NCBI RefSeq assembly: GCF_900700375.1
Contig: NC_041719.1
Coordinates: 7,760,234 to 7,824,233 of the forward strand
DNA length: 64,000 bases
Source: Denticeps clupeoides
Taxonomy: Eukaryota; Chordata; Actinopteri; Clupeiformes; Denticipitidae
Direction: 5' to 3'
Position 1 is the stretch's first letter, and every line of letters begins with the position of its first letter. Below, piece after piece: positions 21,225 to 35,757 of the stretch. The notes under the pieces were generated by a model. That model was given only the letters and a program-made list of their open reading frames with translations, did not search any database and was not told the DNA's origin. Both the position numbers and the translations under genes were made by a program.

Positions 21225-24200
21225 ATGGCACCCACGGGTGAGTACCACCGTCACCATATTTACGTTTAGCTCCTATTTCCCCCAACTAATTTACACATTT
21301 GCCTAATGGCGTTTTCATTGTTTTCTGCGAGCGCTGCATTTGTGTTTACACAATGCTGGTTTGATGCCGCTAAGTTGGAGGCTAGTTGATAGCGCCGCTA
21401 GCCTGAAGTGAGTAGGCTAACATTAGCAGTGCCATTGCTTCATGTTAAATTACACTTATTTTCGTAGTTGAGTAGCCTTGAAATGAGCTGTCTGCTGAGC
21501 TCAGAGGACGCAGCCGCCTGTTTTGCTTTAGGAGATTGGAAACGTCAGCAAACACTGCAGACAGGCTGTTAGCCCGCGCATATTAGCCAAGTAATTAACC
21601 TACTTAGTTCATTCATTCGTCCACGAATCACTGCGAGCCGTCAAATCGTCGGCGTGATTTTCTAATGCACCTTAGTGGAAGTTGTTCACTCTTAACCACG
21701 GGATGGTTCGTTTCAGTCATTTTAATGTAGTGACCGCAACGGATGACAACAATGCAGATATACTTAAAGAGCCATATATGAACATATATATATGTTACAG
21801 GACTTAATGCTGCCATGCATGGTTGTGTCTATATTTCCATCCATACGGCGTAACCAGTCTAATCACATGAAACAGTCGTAGGAAAACTGCACAGGATTTG
21901 GCTGCATATGTGCTTGTTTGCTCTGACTGTGCCCTCGTGTTATATTTCCAGGAGAAGTGGTGTTTGGCACAGAGACCCGGGTTTGTGCTGAGAACCGCCT
22001 GCGCTGGGATCTGACCCCTGATCAGATCAGTCAGCTCACTGATGAGCTCGTTGACAAAACCAAGCAGGTGTATGACACTGTGGGGGTCTTGGATCTGGAC
22101 GAGGTTTCGTATGAGAACACCCTGAAAGCCCTTGCTGATGTGGAGGTGGAATACACAGGTGAGGAGGAGGGAGCATGGCTTTAAATTGCACAAAAAAAAC
22201 CATCAACAGAAGCGCTTTAATCTAGTCATGTTGAAATCAGGCAGTACTACATGGGGTGGCGCTAGGGAGGGTTTGAAATTTGATGAGGTGAAAGTCTGAA
22301 TTTCCCAGGTCACATTACAGTTGCTTTTTTCTTTTTCTTCTTTTTTTTTCTACCACATATGTGCTCAGAAAAAGTGTTTTTATATTGACAAGTTGGCTCA
22401 GTTTGTGACCACCAAACTGTATGTGCTGCACAAAAATCTGAGTCAGCTGGAAATGTGTATGCCATTGTGTAGGCTACTCAGCACTTTTTACATAAAGACT
22501 TGCTGATCCACCCTAGTAGAACAAAAAGTTTTTTTGATTGTTTTTGATTGTGCAGTCCGGCACAGTAAGGTAGATTTTCAGCGCACTAGTTCATCATTAA
22601 CGCCATCTGTTTGTGCTTTGCAGCTATAACACAACACTTTGTTCTGTTTACGTATCTACTGTTCTCCTTTATTGGAATTGTGCAATATGTTGCCTGGTTA
22701 TGTGTGACTGCGTTGCAATCTGCCATGAAATAAAATTACAGAAGTTTTTGGGCGCCGTCTTGCTTGATCCCTGCACTTGGGGCTTTTATGTTTGGCATGT
22801 CTACGTTTTCCCAGAAAATTAACGCAATGGTTCTTCATAGTCTTGCACGATGTAACTAAAAAAAACTTATTTGTGCTCATTTTTCATCCAATCTCCAAAC
22901 AACTTCAATGCTCCACACATTTTGAAGCCATGACCTTCAGTGGAGAAAATGTTTTAGGAGAGGGGTGGGAGATTCTCTGGGCGGAAAAAGCATGAGAAAC
23001 GGGAAGTAACTTTTCATCTTACAACATAAGGGGACAAATTCTAGATCCGACCATCTGAGCTGCCGCTCGCTGAATGGCCAAAGCACTCTTTACACCTATC
23101 GCCATTTCTAACCACTGCAGGACCATATATTGGCTAGGGGAACTTGTATTAATGTTAAATAATCTCACAAATTGAAGTTTCCATGACCTTTAAACTTGTT
23201 TCCTTTTAGTCCAGCGTAACATGCTGGACTTTCCTCAGCATGTCTCACCATGTAAGGAAGTGCGAACTGCCAGCACAGAGGCAGACAAGAAGCTGTCGGA
23301 GTTTGATGTGGAGATGAGCATGAGGGAGGATGTGTACCAGAGGATTGTTGCTCTTGAGGTGAGACATGGTTCTATTGCTTGTATCTGTGTATAAGTACAA
23401 TTTAAACCACTCTGTAACTGCTGTTCTTACAGAAGAAGGCTGAACAAGGAGAGAGCCTTACCACAGAAGCCAAGAGGTACATGGAAAGGCTGATCAAACT
23501 TGGCAAAAGGAATGGACTTCACCTTCCCAAAGAGACTCAGGAGGTGAGTAGCCACAGGATGATCTTGAAGTGCAAAGCATCAAGCAGCTAACTTGATTTC
23601 AGTCTGATGGACATTTATGCTGCTGCACACAACACAGGAGATCAAGAAGATCAAGAAGAAAATGAGCAACCTGTGCATTGACTTCAACAAGCATCTGAAT
23701 GAAGACACTACCAGTCTGTCTTTTAGCAGGGAGGAACTGGGTATGTGCTGCTGCAATGTTAGATTTAGTTTATTTGTAGCTAATTTGATTAAATGTTAGT
23801 GAATTGTGACTTTCAGATTTGCTGTATTTGTTATTTGCCTGCTGCATTACAGGTGGACTTGCAGAAGATTTCCTCAACTCATTGGAGACGGATGATGAGG
23901 GAAAGCTTAAAATTACTCTAAAGTATCCACACTATTTCCCAACTATGAAAAAATGCTATGTCCCCGAAACCCGCAAAAAGTTAGAAGAGGCTTTCAACTC
24001 TCGCTGCAAGGAGGTCAGAACTCGGTCTTTATTAAAATATTGATTTCAGGGTGCATTATAAAATAGTCTGTGAGCAGCATCGGTCATTGTCATCATGCTA
24101 ATTAAATTATTTCTGTAAGATTAAGGGTGCATGTGTGTTTGCAGGAAAACTCCAGCATCCTTAAAGAGCTGGTGCAGCTTCGAGCTGAGAAGAGCTCTCT

Positions 24201-27142
24201 CTTGGGCTTCACCACCCACGCTGACTTTGTTTTGGAGATGAACATGGCCAAAGCTTCCAAAAAGGTTTCCACGTTTTTAGGTTAGTTTTAAGAATTGAAT
24301 ACTGATATACTTAATGCTTGTTGTATAGGATGAGGATAATACTACAACTGGTTAATGTAAATAAAAATCGTATAGATTAAAAACTGCCCACTTCTAACCA
24401 GGAGTCCAGTCTCCAATAACAATATCACGTGTGGTTGTCATCTGGCTGGGTCGAGTTGAACCTTCACTTTCAGGACCGTTATCTAGAGACTTCTTGCCAC
24501 CTAGTGGTACAACAGGATTCATTACCTCTCAGTGAAGTCACATTTTCATGGATAAATAAAGTATGCAGTACAATGAACATCCATCATCCTATAATTCTTT
24601 ACCCTTCTTACAACTTTGAATATGATGTGGTCAGTAGTCTTTGTATTTATAAGTACCTGGAATATTTGTCCAAATTTAAACTATTTAAAAGTACAGATTT
24701 TGCGCATTTCTCCTGTGTCTCACTTTAGAGGAATTGGCTCATAAACTGAAGCCATTGGGTGAGGAGGAGCGTGCAGTCATCCTCAAGCTGAAGGAGGAAG
24801 AGTGTAAAAAGCGGAACCTGCCCTTTGATGGTGAAATACAAGCCTCAGACACTCGATATTTCATGACCCAAGTGGAGGAGACTCAGTATGCTGTGGACCA
24901 GAACCAGCTTAAGGAGTACTTCCCCATGGAAGTGGTGACTCATGGCCTGCTAGACATCTACCAGGACCTGCTTGGTTTGTCCTTTGAGATGGTGGAGGGT
25001 GCCCCCGTGTGGCATGAGGATGTCACACTCTATTGTGTGAAGGACCGTAACTCGGGCAAAGTGGTTGGTCAGTTTTACCTGGACCTTTTCCCCAGGTGAG
25101 GACAACTCCACAAGGTTTTTAAGGTGTAGTTAACATTTATGTATGCATATAAAAATACACTGCCTGTATTTTTTAGCAGCCTTTAGGTTAATTACATCTG
25201 TCAATAACCCAAGTGAAAATTAAGGTCTGTTTGTGTGTGTTTTGTAGGGAGGGGAAATATGGCCATGCTGCCTGTTTTGGTCTGCAGCCAGGTTGCCTGT
25301 TACCTGATGGGACACGGCAGGTGGCTGTTGCTGCTATGGTGGCAAACTTCAGTAAACCGACAGCTGATGCGCCCTCCCTGCTGCAGCATGATGAGGTGGA
25401 AACCTACTTCCATGAGTTTGGTCATGTGATGCATCAGCTCTGTGCTCAGGTGTGTTTCACAACTGCCCAACAAACTGTTTCCATACTGAAGAGATTCAAT
25501 ATAAGTCGATCACATTTTTGCGGCCTTGCACGTACCTGTTTACATACTACCAGCAATGCTAGACCCTTCTGTAATATTTTTTTGTATTCCTGCAGGCTGA
25601 CTTTGCCATGTTCAGTGGGACCCACGTGGAGCGCGATTTTGTGGAAGCTCCATCTCAGATGCTGGAGAACTGGGTGTGGGAGAAGGAGCCTCTGCAGCGC
25701 ATGTCTAAGCACTACAAAACTGACAGCCCCATCCCAGAGGAGCTACTGGACAAACTCATCAAGTCTCGTCTGGCCAACACTGGTAAAATCATTTTTACTA
25801 TAGAACTGTTTTTGTAATGTCTTTATTACAATTGGCTTGCAATGCATTTCCCATCTTTCCAAACATTCCTCCATCTAGACCTGTTCAGTTTCTGAAGTGA
25901 ATTTTGTATAGGTGACTGTAGTGTTGCTTGTGTGAATTTCAGTTGTAGGGTTTAGGGCTCTGTTAAAAACTTCCAAATTTTGCCAAAACTGATGGATTCT
26001 GCATTTATGCTTTTTTTCCCCCAGGTCTCTTCAATCTGAGGCAGATTGTGTTGGCTAAATTGGACCAGTCCATTCACACTAAAAGTGGTCTGGATCCTGC
26101 CGAGGAGTACGCCAGACTCTGCAAGGAGATTTTGGGTGTGGCTGCATCCTCAGGTGAGCCATGAATGCATTGCAGCTGCAATTTGGTTGCTTGGCAACAC
26201 TTACTCTTGTACGCTCAGGCTAGAGTCTTGTCTTCTTCATAACGTGCACTGTGTAATTAATCTCAAAATCCCCTGACTGCTGGTTTACTCAAAACAGTAA
26301 TGGAAACATTATAAGTTATTCTTGATAACAGTCTCTTTGGGATTTGTGTGAATAATGGGACAAGCATAATATCTTGCTTGTGGATGCGTATGGTTTTTTT
26401 GATGCCATTGGTCAGAACAGTTTTAATATGGAGTGCGGTGGTGTGTTATGGATGGAAAAGCTTCTCACAAATGAGTATACAGTACATTACACATAATTCA
26501 ATTAAAACACATCACGAAAGAGTAGTAAAATGTGGGAGGAGTGGGCAAACAATTGAAAGTCATGATTGTCTGTCAAGGAGGAAGGGGAGGCTTGGTTGGC
26601 CATGTCTGTTGTTGAGCCCAGAAATGGAAAGCTTACAGTTGTGTTTATTTCATGTTTGTTTGCCATTTTTGCGATCTGCAGGGACCAACATGCCTGCAAC
26701 CTTTGGACACCTGGCAGGGGGATATGATGCCCAGTACTACGGTTATCTCTGGAGTGAGGTCTTTTCCATGGACATGTTCTATGCGCGCTTTAAGAAAGAG
26801 GGCATCATGAATCCAGTGGTACGAGAATGTTTGTTTTGTTTCTGATCTGTTCCAGAACAGGCTAGCTGTTCATTACTCATATCATACCCTGACCAAGTTG
26901 GGTTCATGTGGTGAAATTTTTTGTCACTTAACACTCTTAATAAAAATACTCTATGAATGAAATATTCTTCTCTTCCTAAGGTTGGTTTGGACTACAGGAA
27001 TTGTATTCTGAAGCCTGGTGGCTCTCTGGATGCCTCTGAGATGCTGAAGAGCTTCCTGGGCCGCGAGCCGAAGCAAGAAGCGTTCCTTCTGAGCAAAGGA
27101 TTAACAGTTGAGCTGGAGGCTGGCACCCCATGTGCCTGTTGA
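21225..27142 (+). CDS. thop1: Thimet oligopeptidase
   Basis: Cytosolic zinc metallopeptidase (M3 family) that cuts short peptides such as bradykinin, neurotensin and proteasome products. Thirteen coding exons: 21225-21237, 21952-22158, 23210-23358, 23433-23543, 23638-23740, 23853-24013, 24145-24280, 24729-25095, 25248-25449, 25596-25782, 26025-26153, 26682-26818 and 26981-27142. They sum to 2064 nt (687 aa; human 689). The zinc-binding HEFGH is at residues 471-475 and is followed by [17 protein letters not shown], which provides the third ligand glutamate. The substrate-loop signature [16 protein letters not shown] is intact. The first exon codes only four residues plus one base, a layout that depends on the ATG at 21225; an upstream ATG at 21051 would give an unrelated frame. 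It is the usual neighbour of sgta. Confidence 0.95.
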
Positions 27143-28281
27143 TAACATGCCCTCACTTACAAGCAGTTCGGTTGTTAACACCCCACTGGGTGTCTTTAGG
27201 ATGAGCGCTAGAAAGTTTTCTAAGAGAATGAGTTTGACTCACCTTGGCTCAGCCTCAATGCTGTTCCGCTTCCCTAAATGTGCTGTGTATTAAAGGTTTT
27301 GCAATTTGAGAAGTTGCTTTAAAATGGCACATGTAAAGAGTAAAAGATGCTGAAATGGAAATGACCATGGCTCTGTATTTTTTATTTATTTTTTGGCCTC
27401 TCTTCTGTAGATTCATTCATTCACCACACATTCATTTTCTTCAGGCCAGCTACATTATGAATGAGAATAGAGCAGTGTTTGCTCCTCTCTCCAAGAGATC
27501 CACTTAGTTAAGGCCCCGTTGTCATTCTCTGTAATCAGAAGGCTGCATGAACCTGGTACCAAATACCTCACTGATGCAAACAACAGCCTCCCAAGAGGAA
27601 GGCCTCCCTGGGAGTGGATCATCAAAACAGCTACGGGGAGACTCAGAAGAGAAAACATAAATATATCTGTTTTATTTATGTACAATTTATGTACATGATA
27701 CTTCTCTATGTGCTAGGATATAGGCATGTAAGGTCAGAATTTGGTTATGAAATGATTCATGGATTTCTCACCCACGGTGTTTTGCTGCATTGCAATGCCT
27801 TTTTGCCATTGCTGAGGTGCAAGCTGAGCTTGAATTTTATTTTATCTTTTAAAAAATATTTTATATAACGAAGTTGTCAGCAGGGGTAGCTTATTAGCTC
27901 TGAAGTGCCTGGTCTTTCAGTGCAATTAGAAAGGGACCCAGCTGCTAATGGTCCCGTGGGTGAGGACGGTAAACACAGGTTGTCTTGGTGTGCCTGTTCT
28001 CAGTGGATGCAGTGAACAAACCCAAGAAGATGAAACAGAAAAACATTTTTCAGCGTGTGTTCTGTTTCATTCAGAGTAAGTCTGCCCTCAAGGATGCACA
28101 CCATGAAGCTGAGGGCCGTGTAGGCACTGCAGTGCTTAATTATATTTTGAACATTTGCAGATGTCCCTACCATAGACCTCGCATTCTTAATTAGACTTAT
28201 AAGGCGTTCAGCAACTCATTAATTTGGGGTCTTCGCGAGTGGAGAACATTAGGCTGAAGAGATTGACAGGCGAGACGCAAG
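27143..28281. other. Spacer between thop1 and nwd1
   Basis: Begins with the thop1 3' UTR. An ATTAAA hexamer at 27289-27294 is a plausible polyadenylation signal. No known coding sequence. An exon-like 72-base segment lies at 28004-28075 (CAG before, GTAAGT after) and could be a 5' UTR exon of nwd1 or chance. The rest is unremarkable. Confidence 0.5.
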
Positions 28282-31200
28282 ATGAACGTGTCAAGGCTGA
28301 GAGAGGCACTCAACAAGGCAGTCCTGCGTGGACAGGCTCCCGCAAGCTCCCAGCTCCAGTCTAATGTGGTCCGGGTCTTCATCAGCTCCTCTTTCGGAGG
28401 TAAAGATCGTTCTGCCACCAATAATTGGGGAAACTTGAGTTTTACAGCAGTGCATTGTTTTATGACCTTGAAATTGAGTCTTTCATCGACAACTGTATTG
28501 GTAGATATGAATGAAGAGAGGAATGCGTTGATGGAAAAATCCTATTCTGAGCTACAAAGTTTCTGTCAGAGCCTAGGTCTGGTTTATGAGGTGAGTAAGT
28601 TTTCTTTTCAAGCTTGTGCCATCCCATATAAGTCTTTCTCCCTAAATTACTTACGCTATTTATAAAATTAGAATAAAAACTTCCGGACTAAGCAGACTAA
28701 AAGAATGCAACATGACATTTAAACATCTAAACCATTTTAAAGGACACCTGTTTCAGTATCAGCCTTGCTCTGCATCCTCAGGTTGTGGATTTAAGATGGG
28801 GTGTGCGTGATGGCATTTCTGTGGACAGCATGACCATTGGATTGTGTCTAGAAGAGATCCAGTCCTGTAAAAAGATTTCTGTGGGTCCATCTTTTGTTGT
28901 AAGTGTTCAAGCTGTTGTGGTAGAAAATGAGTTTTCTACGGTAAACGGAGGCATGCAGCCCCATGCCAAGCAAGCTGTGTTATGCTGTGACTTATATAAG
29001 CTTTTCAGAACATTGTGCTACAGTTGCTCTTCTATGGTGTTAGACCAGATTGGTTATGACCCTGTCATATGTTTGTCACTACATACTGAGGATGTGGCTG
29101 ACTTCAGTATTTGCATTCTTTCATGTGTCCCTCCCCAGGTGTTATTAGGTAACAGTTATGGCCATCGCCCCATCCCTCATCTCATATCTGAATACGAATT
29201 TGAGCTTCTGCTCAGCAAACACTCAGACAACCTGGACAGTGTGAAGTTCCTCAACAAATGGTATTGGAAAGACGACAACTCAGTTCCACCCTCCTATGTT
29301 CTTCAGCCAATTTCAATGTACTTCCCTCACTACGATGACATGGATCCTGAGAGCGGTCCACTACGTGACAATGACATCCTGTCCTGGCACTACACAGAGG
29401 CCCGGTTACTGACCCTGCTTCGCACGGCTGCCCTTCAGGCTGAAAAAGATGGGGACATTACTGCTGCTCAGAAGCAAAAGTTCTTCAAGTCTGGTGAGAA
29501 ATCGATTTATGTTCAGCCAAAAATGATTGAGAACATTTGAAATGCTTTTGGAATTGGTCTTGTGGAAGACCATAATCTCAGATGTGAGACCCAACCTATG
29601 GGACCCAACTGTCACAGAATTTCCATCTCGCAAAGTGAATTGGTATTACTTCATGTTTTCCATGAATAACCGATGCCTTTCTTTCATGCTTTGTTGAACA
29701 GTGATTGACTGGGAGATAGAACATGGTCTGCAGGGAGTACGGGCCCATGACACCACCATGGTGCTTGCTGTGCGTGAGATGCAGAAGGTTCGAAAAAAAG
29801 AAGCCCAGCGAAACCTTATGCACTTCACTGACGTCACCGCTGACGGACTTGTGGATGTGGAGGCTCAGGAGCTCCTCGCCAACCTCAAGTCCCAGCTCTT
29901 CTCCACCTACGCGGACAACATCATACTCCATTCTGTCGAGCTGAGCAAGAATGGCATTGACCCGACCCGCAAGGTCCACGCCCAGTACCTGGACAGCCTC
30001 TGCGAGCAGTTTGTGTCCCAGATGAAGGCGAAGATTAGTCGTAAGGCAGTCCCCGAGGCCCAGTGCAGGGCAGCCGACTCCAGCTGGCTGTTGCAGGAGA
30101 TCAACCACCACACAAGACTGAGTAGTGCAAAGTGTTCTGTCTTCTGTGGCAGGGAGAGTCTGTTGGGTAAGCTAAGCCTCAAGCTGTGGGAGTCTACCCT
30201 TACTACCCACCCTCCGCTAGTGGTGTATGGGCCGCCTGGGATGGGCAAGACCGCGCTGATGTGCAAGCTACAGCAAGAGATGCGTAGCCTCTTGGGCCCT
30301 CGAGCTGTGGTGGTGGTAAGGCTGTTGGGAACATCTTACTACAGTTCAGATGTAGACTTGATGCTTTGGAGCATCTGCCTGCAGATATGCCGAGCTTTTG
30401 GCCTTCCACAGCCCAGCCTACAGACCTCCAACTCATTCGAGGAGCTGGTTAGGTTCTTAAACTGCACACTTAGTCACGTCTCTGAGAGAGGAGAGTCATT
30501 GTTGCTCGTCTTGGACTCTTTAGACCAGCTCTCCCTGAGCAACAGTGCTCACAAGCTGCGCTGGCTGCCCAGAGAGATCCCTCCCAATGTGCATGTTGTA
30601 GTGTCTGCTCGGGACACTGGACTTCCTCTTTCGTATTTGAGAGGAATGCTTGAGGATCCTGGCAGATTTTTTGAGGTAGACCGGCTTTCGTGTGACCAGG
30701 GAAGAGACATAATCGACGCGTATTTGCGCTCTGCTGGACGGTGCCTGGTGCCGGAGCAGAGCAATGCAGTGCTGTGGAGCTTCCAGACAACCGGGAGCCC
30801 TCTGTTCCTCAAAGTCACGCTCGACATGGCCAAACAGTGGGCATCCTATGCCGACATATCAGACGTTCACATCGGAAACACAGCAGAGGAAGCACTGTCC
30901 CTCTTCCTGCAGTCTTTGGAGATGAAGCATGGCAGGCAGCTTGTGACCAGCGCATTGGGATTCATTGTTTCATCTCGGTAAGTTACTATGTCTTCTAACA
31001 AATATAACGTATCTGTAATGTCTTTGAACCTGTACTCAGATGGTTTCCTGTACCTCACTTTCACAGACAGGGATTGTCTGAGGCTGAAATCAGGGACCTC
31101 CTGTCTCTGGATGATACGGTTTTGGCTGAAATCTACCACAACTCCCTACCACCCAACCACACAATCGTCCGCCTGCCCCCGCTGCTGTGGACGCGACTCA

Positions 31201-34200
31201 GGCATGACCTTGGTGACCACCTTTTGCAGGGACAGGCCAACGGAATCCCAGTTCTAAGTGTTTATCACAGGTAACCGTACATAATACATACCAATGCTCA
31301 CAAATGTCTAAGTGAAATGGTCCCGTTTCCATTCAGTGTATTTCTGTTCTCATCAGGCAGTTCATGGACGTTGTGAGGGAGCGGTACCTATCTGCTGAAC
31401 AGAAGACTCAGAGGCACACTGTGCTTGCTGAATATTTTCTGGGAATTTGGAGCAATGGCAACACCAAACCGTTACATCTGCCTTCAATACAGACCAATCT
31501 GAACACAGACAGAAAGGTGACGAGGTTTAGAAATAACGGAAGGATTTGGTCCTTGAATGTGTTTGGCAGACACCTGACGTGTTCCTGTTGTATTTAGGTG
31601 CCTTCTCAACCCCTCTGGTTAACAGACGGGGTTGCCAATCTCAGGAAGCTACACGAGCTGCCTTACCATCTCATCTCTGCAGACAAATGGGAAGACCTCT
31701 GTCACATAGTTATAGGTACGTTAAAAGTCACATTAACATTAACACTAACAAGAATAAACAAGGCATTTAATGGCTGCTGGTAATGCATTGCAGGCAGTAT
31801 GGAGTGGCTGTCCTGTAAGACGCTGACCTGTGGAGTGTCCAGTGTTATCCAGGACCTGTCCCTCTGCACGAAACCGTATGACTGCCCTGAAATCCTGCTC
31901 ATTCAGGACACACTTGAACTGCTAAAACCCACTCTGGATTTCATAGATGGTCGAATGAGTGAGTCACTTTGTTCCTTGTTCAACCCTTGTTGAGTGTTTG
32001 AGTTTGTAAAATCTAAAAATGCTCTTCAATTTTTTTTTCCCCTCAGACATATCCCTACTTTACACGGAAATCTTTGCGAGGCTGTACACCTTGGCAGAAA
32101 TCTATCCTGCTCTCATTGGAACTCTTTGCTCCCAGTGTCAGGATTGGTTTGCCTCCTGTCCTGATCCCATTCTTGTGCCGAGGAACAGCTTTCTGCCATC
32201 ACCTGGGGGAGAATTGAAGATAACCCTCACAGGTTTCATTAAAGGCAATGACTGTTTTTTTTGTTGTTTGGCGATTTAAAGTGTTAAAGCTATTGAGAGA
32301 AATTATTTTGCCTCTGCACAATAAGTAGAGCGACTTATCAATACCTTTTTAATGAATTAAAATAAAAGCTCTCATTAATTATCAATAAGAAATATCATCA
32401 CAGAAATAAGTTAGTATAAATAAAAGATGGACCCTTATTATTAAGTTGTCGGTATCAGGAACACCACTGGATAGAGCCAGGTTCCTATTGTGGTCTATAA
32501 ATTTTATTTGGGTCCTCAAAGCTGCTGTTTCTGACCGGCATTTTTATGACGCATATCCTGTATCTATAGGAGTCACAGTCATAGATATTTGCTCTCAGAG
32601 TGAAATCCTTGTTGCGGGCTCAGAGGACGGACTAGTGATTGCATGGAATTTGAAAGATTTTGGGGTCATGCATATCTTCACTGGACACAAAGGTGAGAAT
32701 GCTCACTGGACTCTGGGATAAAGCAACCAGACGTTCCTACTCTGTAGTCTGACAATGTGAATTATCAGCGTTTTATTGTTAGATGAATCTTTATTGACAC
32801 ATGACTGCTATGCTGGTACATTGTGATGGAATTTATCAGATGGATGAAAAACACTGTGTGTATGTTCCTTACAGCGGGGGTGCGGTCATTGAGAATGATG
32901 AGCTGTGGAGCTTACTTTCTCTCTTCTGGTGGTGACTGCACTCTGCGCCGGTGGAACTTGCACAATGGAAGAGAGAAGTACTGCATCCATGGGGCGGTCT
33001 CAGCCAGTCTGCAGTCTACACCGCAATTCTGTGTGATGGAAGAGAGACTAGTGGTCTTCACCCACTCCGAAGGCCAAGTACTATTCTTTTATGCACCTTC
33101 TTTCTCTAATCTAGGGCAATTGGTGGATTAAAAGAAATCAAGTGAGCTGATTAGAATTAACCAGTTTTAGGACTGAACAAATACAGAGAATATCCGTGAG
33201 CCATATCCTCATCAGCTACAACCAAACATTTGGTTCTCACAGAGGAGTTACCTGACATGAGTGCAGGACATTCTACACGTTATTTATTTATTTATTTTTT
33301 AAATCTGTTACACTATTCCGTTCTGCTGCAGGTCAAAGCTTGGCATCTGGAAACGGCAGAGTTCCTCTATAATGTTGTCATGGAAGGGACGGCCTCCATT
33401 CTTGGTGTACTGGAAGGTACGGTGTCTGTCCTGTCTGAAGGAGGACTGATTACATTCTACGACTCCTCGACCGGTCTGGAGAAAATGCAGACCGCCCTGA
33501 CAAGCCGATCCGAGAATTTCATTCCAACGTGTTGTCTGAATCTTTTAAAACACAGAAAACTCCTCATTGCATCCCAAGAGGGGTTTCTGTACCTGGTAAA
33601 TACCAATCAAGTATTACATTATATAATTGGCAAATTAAACATCAAATCTGACCATTTTCATTGTTTTTCATTACAGATTTCAGAGACTGGGAAACAGATT
33701 GTCAACAAGCTTCCCAGTTCTATTTCGTTCCTTTCTGTCTCAGAAGATGAGAAGATGCTTTTTGCAGGTATTCATGTTATGAAGCTAATCACGCAAAACA
33801 AGTAATAAGACTGTTGAACTGTTAGCTGTTCTCTCAATGCAGGGTGTGAAAAGACACTGGTGGTGCTCCATGTAGGACCAAACTCCATTGACAGCTCTCT
33901 GGATCTCCAACATGATGATAATGTGCTGGCTGCAGCAGCCTCTGGTCTATGCCAAGTTGTTGTCAGCGGCTCTGAGGACCAGGTTATACGGGTTGGTTCC
34001 TTTTTCTGTTCTGTTTTCACGATTTTGCACATTTTAAAACTTGCCCCCTGTTAACACTAAACATGTCCTTTAAAAGTTTTGGGGCGATAATACATGTGGG
34101 TTTTATTTGTATATTCTGTCATCTATATTACAGGTCTGGTGCTTATCCTCCGGAAAGCTCCTTGACTCATTTTATGGTATGGGCTCCCCTGTCACCTCCC

Positions 34201-35681
34201 TGGCGGCCTATGGGCACCTGGTCATGTCTGCATCGAGCAGCACCAACTGCCTAAAAGTGTGGCAGATGGACTACAACCCCAGCCACAGAACCAAGAGCCG
34301 CATCCCTGGCAACTGCTGTTTGGTGACTCTCTCCAAAGACGGTGAAAATGTTTTCTATGTCAGACGTGGCAACAGGAATGAAATCAACACCTGGAATTCT
34401 TCCACAGGTGAAATAACAAGTATGAATAATCTGGGATTAATTATGATTGATTCTTATTATGTCACATTTATAACAGCCTGGTATTATATAGGCCTTTATA
34501 GCATGTCATACTCGCAATGCTGTTAAAGAGGGGGGAAAAGATCCACAATTTTGACCATTTTGGGTCCAAACTAGGTACAACTACAGAAACCATGGATGCT
34601 TCAGCTGAAGTCTGGTGCTTGGAGTTAGCCCAAAAGAAGAAGCTGCTGTTTTGTGGGCTGAAAACAGGCACCATCATGATATACCCTTCAGCCTTCCCAC
34701 TGGAAACACTCTGCATTCCACCACCTGAGTCCCTGTCCAAGGTTCACAGCATGGCAGTCAGCTCCCACGAGGACTGGTTGGCTGTGGCATATGAAGACTC
34801 CGTCTGCTTGTTTGAGATCACCACCAGGGACAGTTTTCCCAGCGTGGAGGGACCTTTTGAGAAGTACACCTTGCCGCTTCTGCAGCCCCCCCTCACCGCC
34901 ATAGCGCTCCTGGTCGACTGCAGACTGATCTTCGGGACAGAGGGAGGAGACGTGACGATGTACGATTTCAAGAGTGCCTCAACAACAGCCTTGGAGTCGC
35001 ATGATTCCAAAATCACCTGCGTCACCCTGAGCAACTGGGGCACTCACGCTCTGATTGGCTCTCAGAACTGTGTTCAAAAGCTCTGGGGTCTGACTCCCTT
35101 GTTGCTACAGCACACAATGGAGTACAAGGTGAGACACACAGGTGGTTGTTACTAAATATGACGCCATCTGCAGCTAACACTTACTTATGTTTGCGTTGGT
35201 TTCACAGGGGTTCTTTTTTGAAGGGGTTCTTTGTGCAACTTTTTCTGCAAATGACAAATTTGTGTTCACCGGATCTGATGACAGAACCATCAAAGTGTGG
35301 GAAGTGTCCAGTGGTAATTTCAGTCCTTTATTTTGTACTTTTGCAAAAATCAACCTTGTCTGATTTAATGTAGTATTTTATACTCTATCCCATCTGATCG
35401 CAGGGAAACTGCTGTTTGTCCAGTATGTGTACTCTCCCGTCATCAGAATGATGCCCAACAGAGATGGCCTGGTTGGGGTTTCAGAGCTTGGCCTTTTCAT
35501 CAAAGAGGGGTTTCGCTGTCCAGGAGGAATCCGCGCCGCATACAATGCCCTGCAGAACTTCCGAGCGCAGTTCCGAGTGATCTCAAAAGTGAAAAAAACA
35601 GAAACCCGTCACACAGTCATCAAGGAAACGGATGAGGCAAAGCACAAGGCCAAGGCCTCACACACATGTAATTTGTTGTAA
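28282..35681 (+). CDS. nwd1: NACHT and WD repeat domain-containing protein 1
   Basis: Large STAND-type NTPase that in mammals affects steroid-receptor signalling and neural cells. Nineteen coding exons: 28282-28399, 28505-28590, 28782-28898, 29139-29493, 29702-30977, 31067-31270, 31357-31516, 31598-31715, 31794-31958, 32047-32244, 32570-32692, 32875-33077, 33332-33595, 33677-33767, 33843-33991, 34134-34407, 34575-35128, 35208-35313 and 35404-35681. They sum to 4839 nt (1612 aa; human 1564). The N-terminal domain starts VVRVFISSSFGDMNEERNAL and has EVVDLRWGVRDG. The NACHT P-loop GPPGMGKTAL and Walker B-like LLLVLDSLDQL lie in exon 5. WD40 repeats fill the second half (VAGSEDGLVIAWNL, FTGSDDRTIKVWEV). 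The intron after exon 10 appears to start with GC. No Tyr- or Ser-rich C-terminal motif is known for this family. Confidence 0.93.
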
Positions 35682-35757
35682 ATTTGAAGACTTCTGTTGA
35701 TGACAAAATGTGATGTAACATATAGCAGATGATGTAGTGCTTGTTGCTTCACATGTA

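Noticed and set aside
29596-30833. Minus-strand ORFs up to 171 codons across nwd1 exon 5
   Set aside because: They mirror the long NACHT-coding exon, and the plus-strand frame has clear P-loop and family matches.
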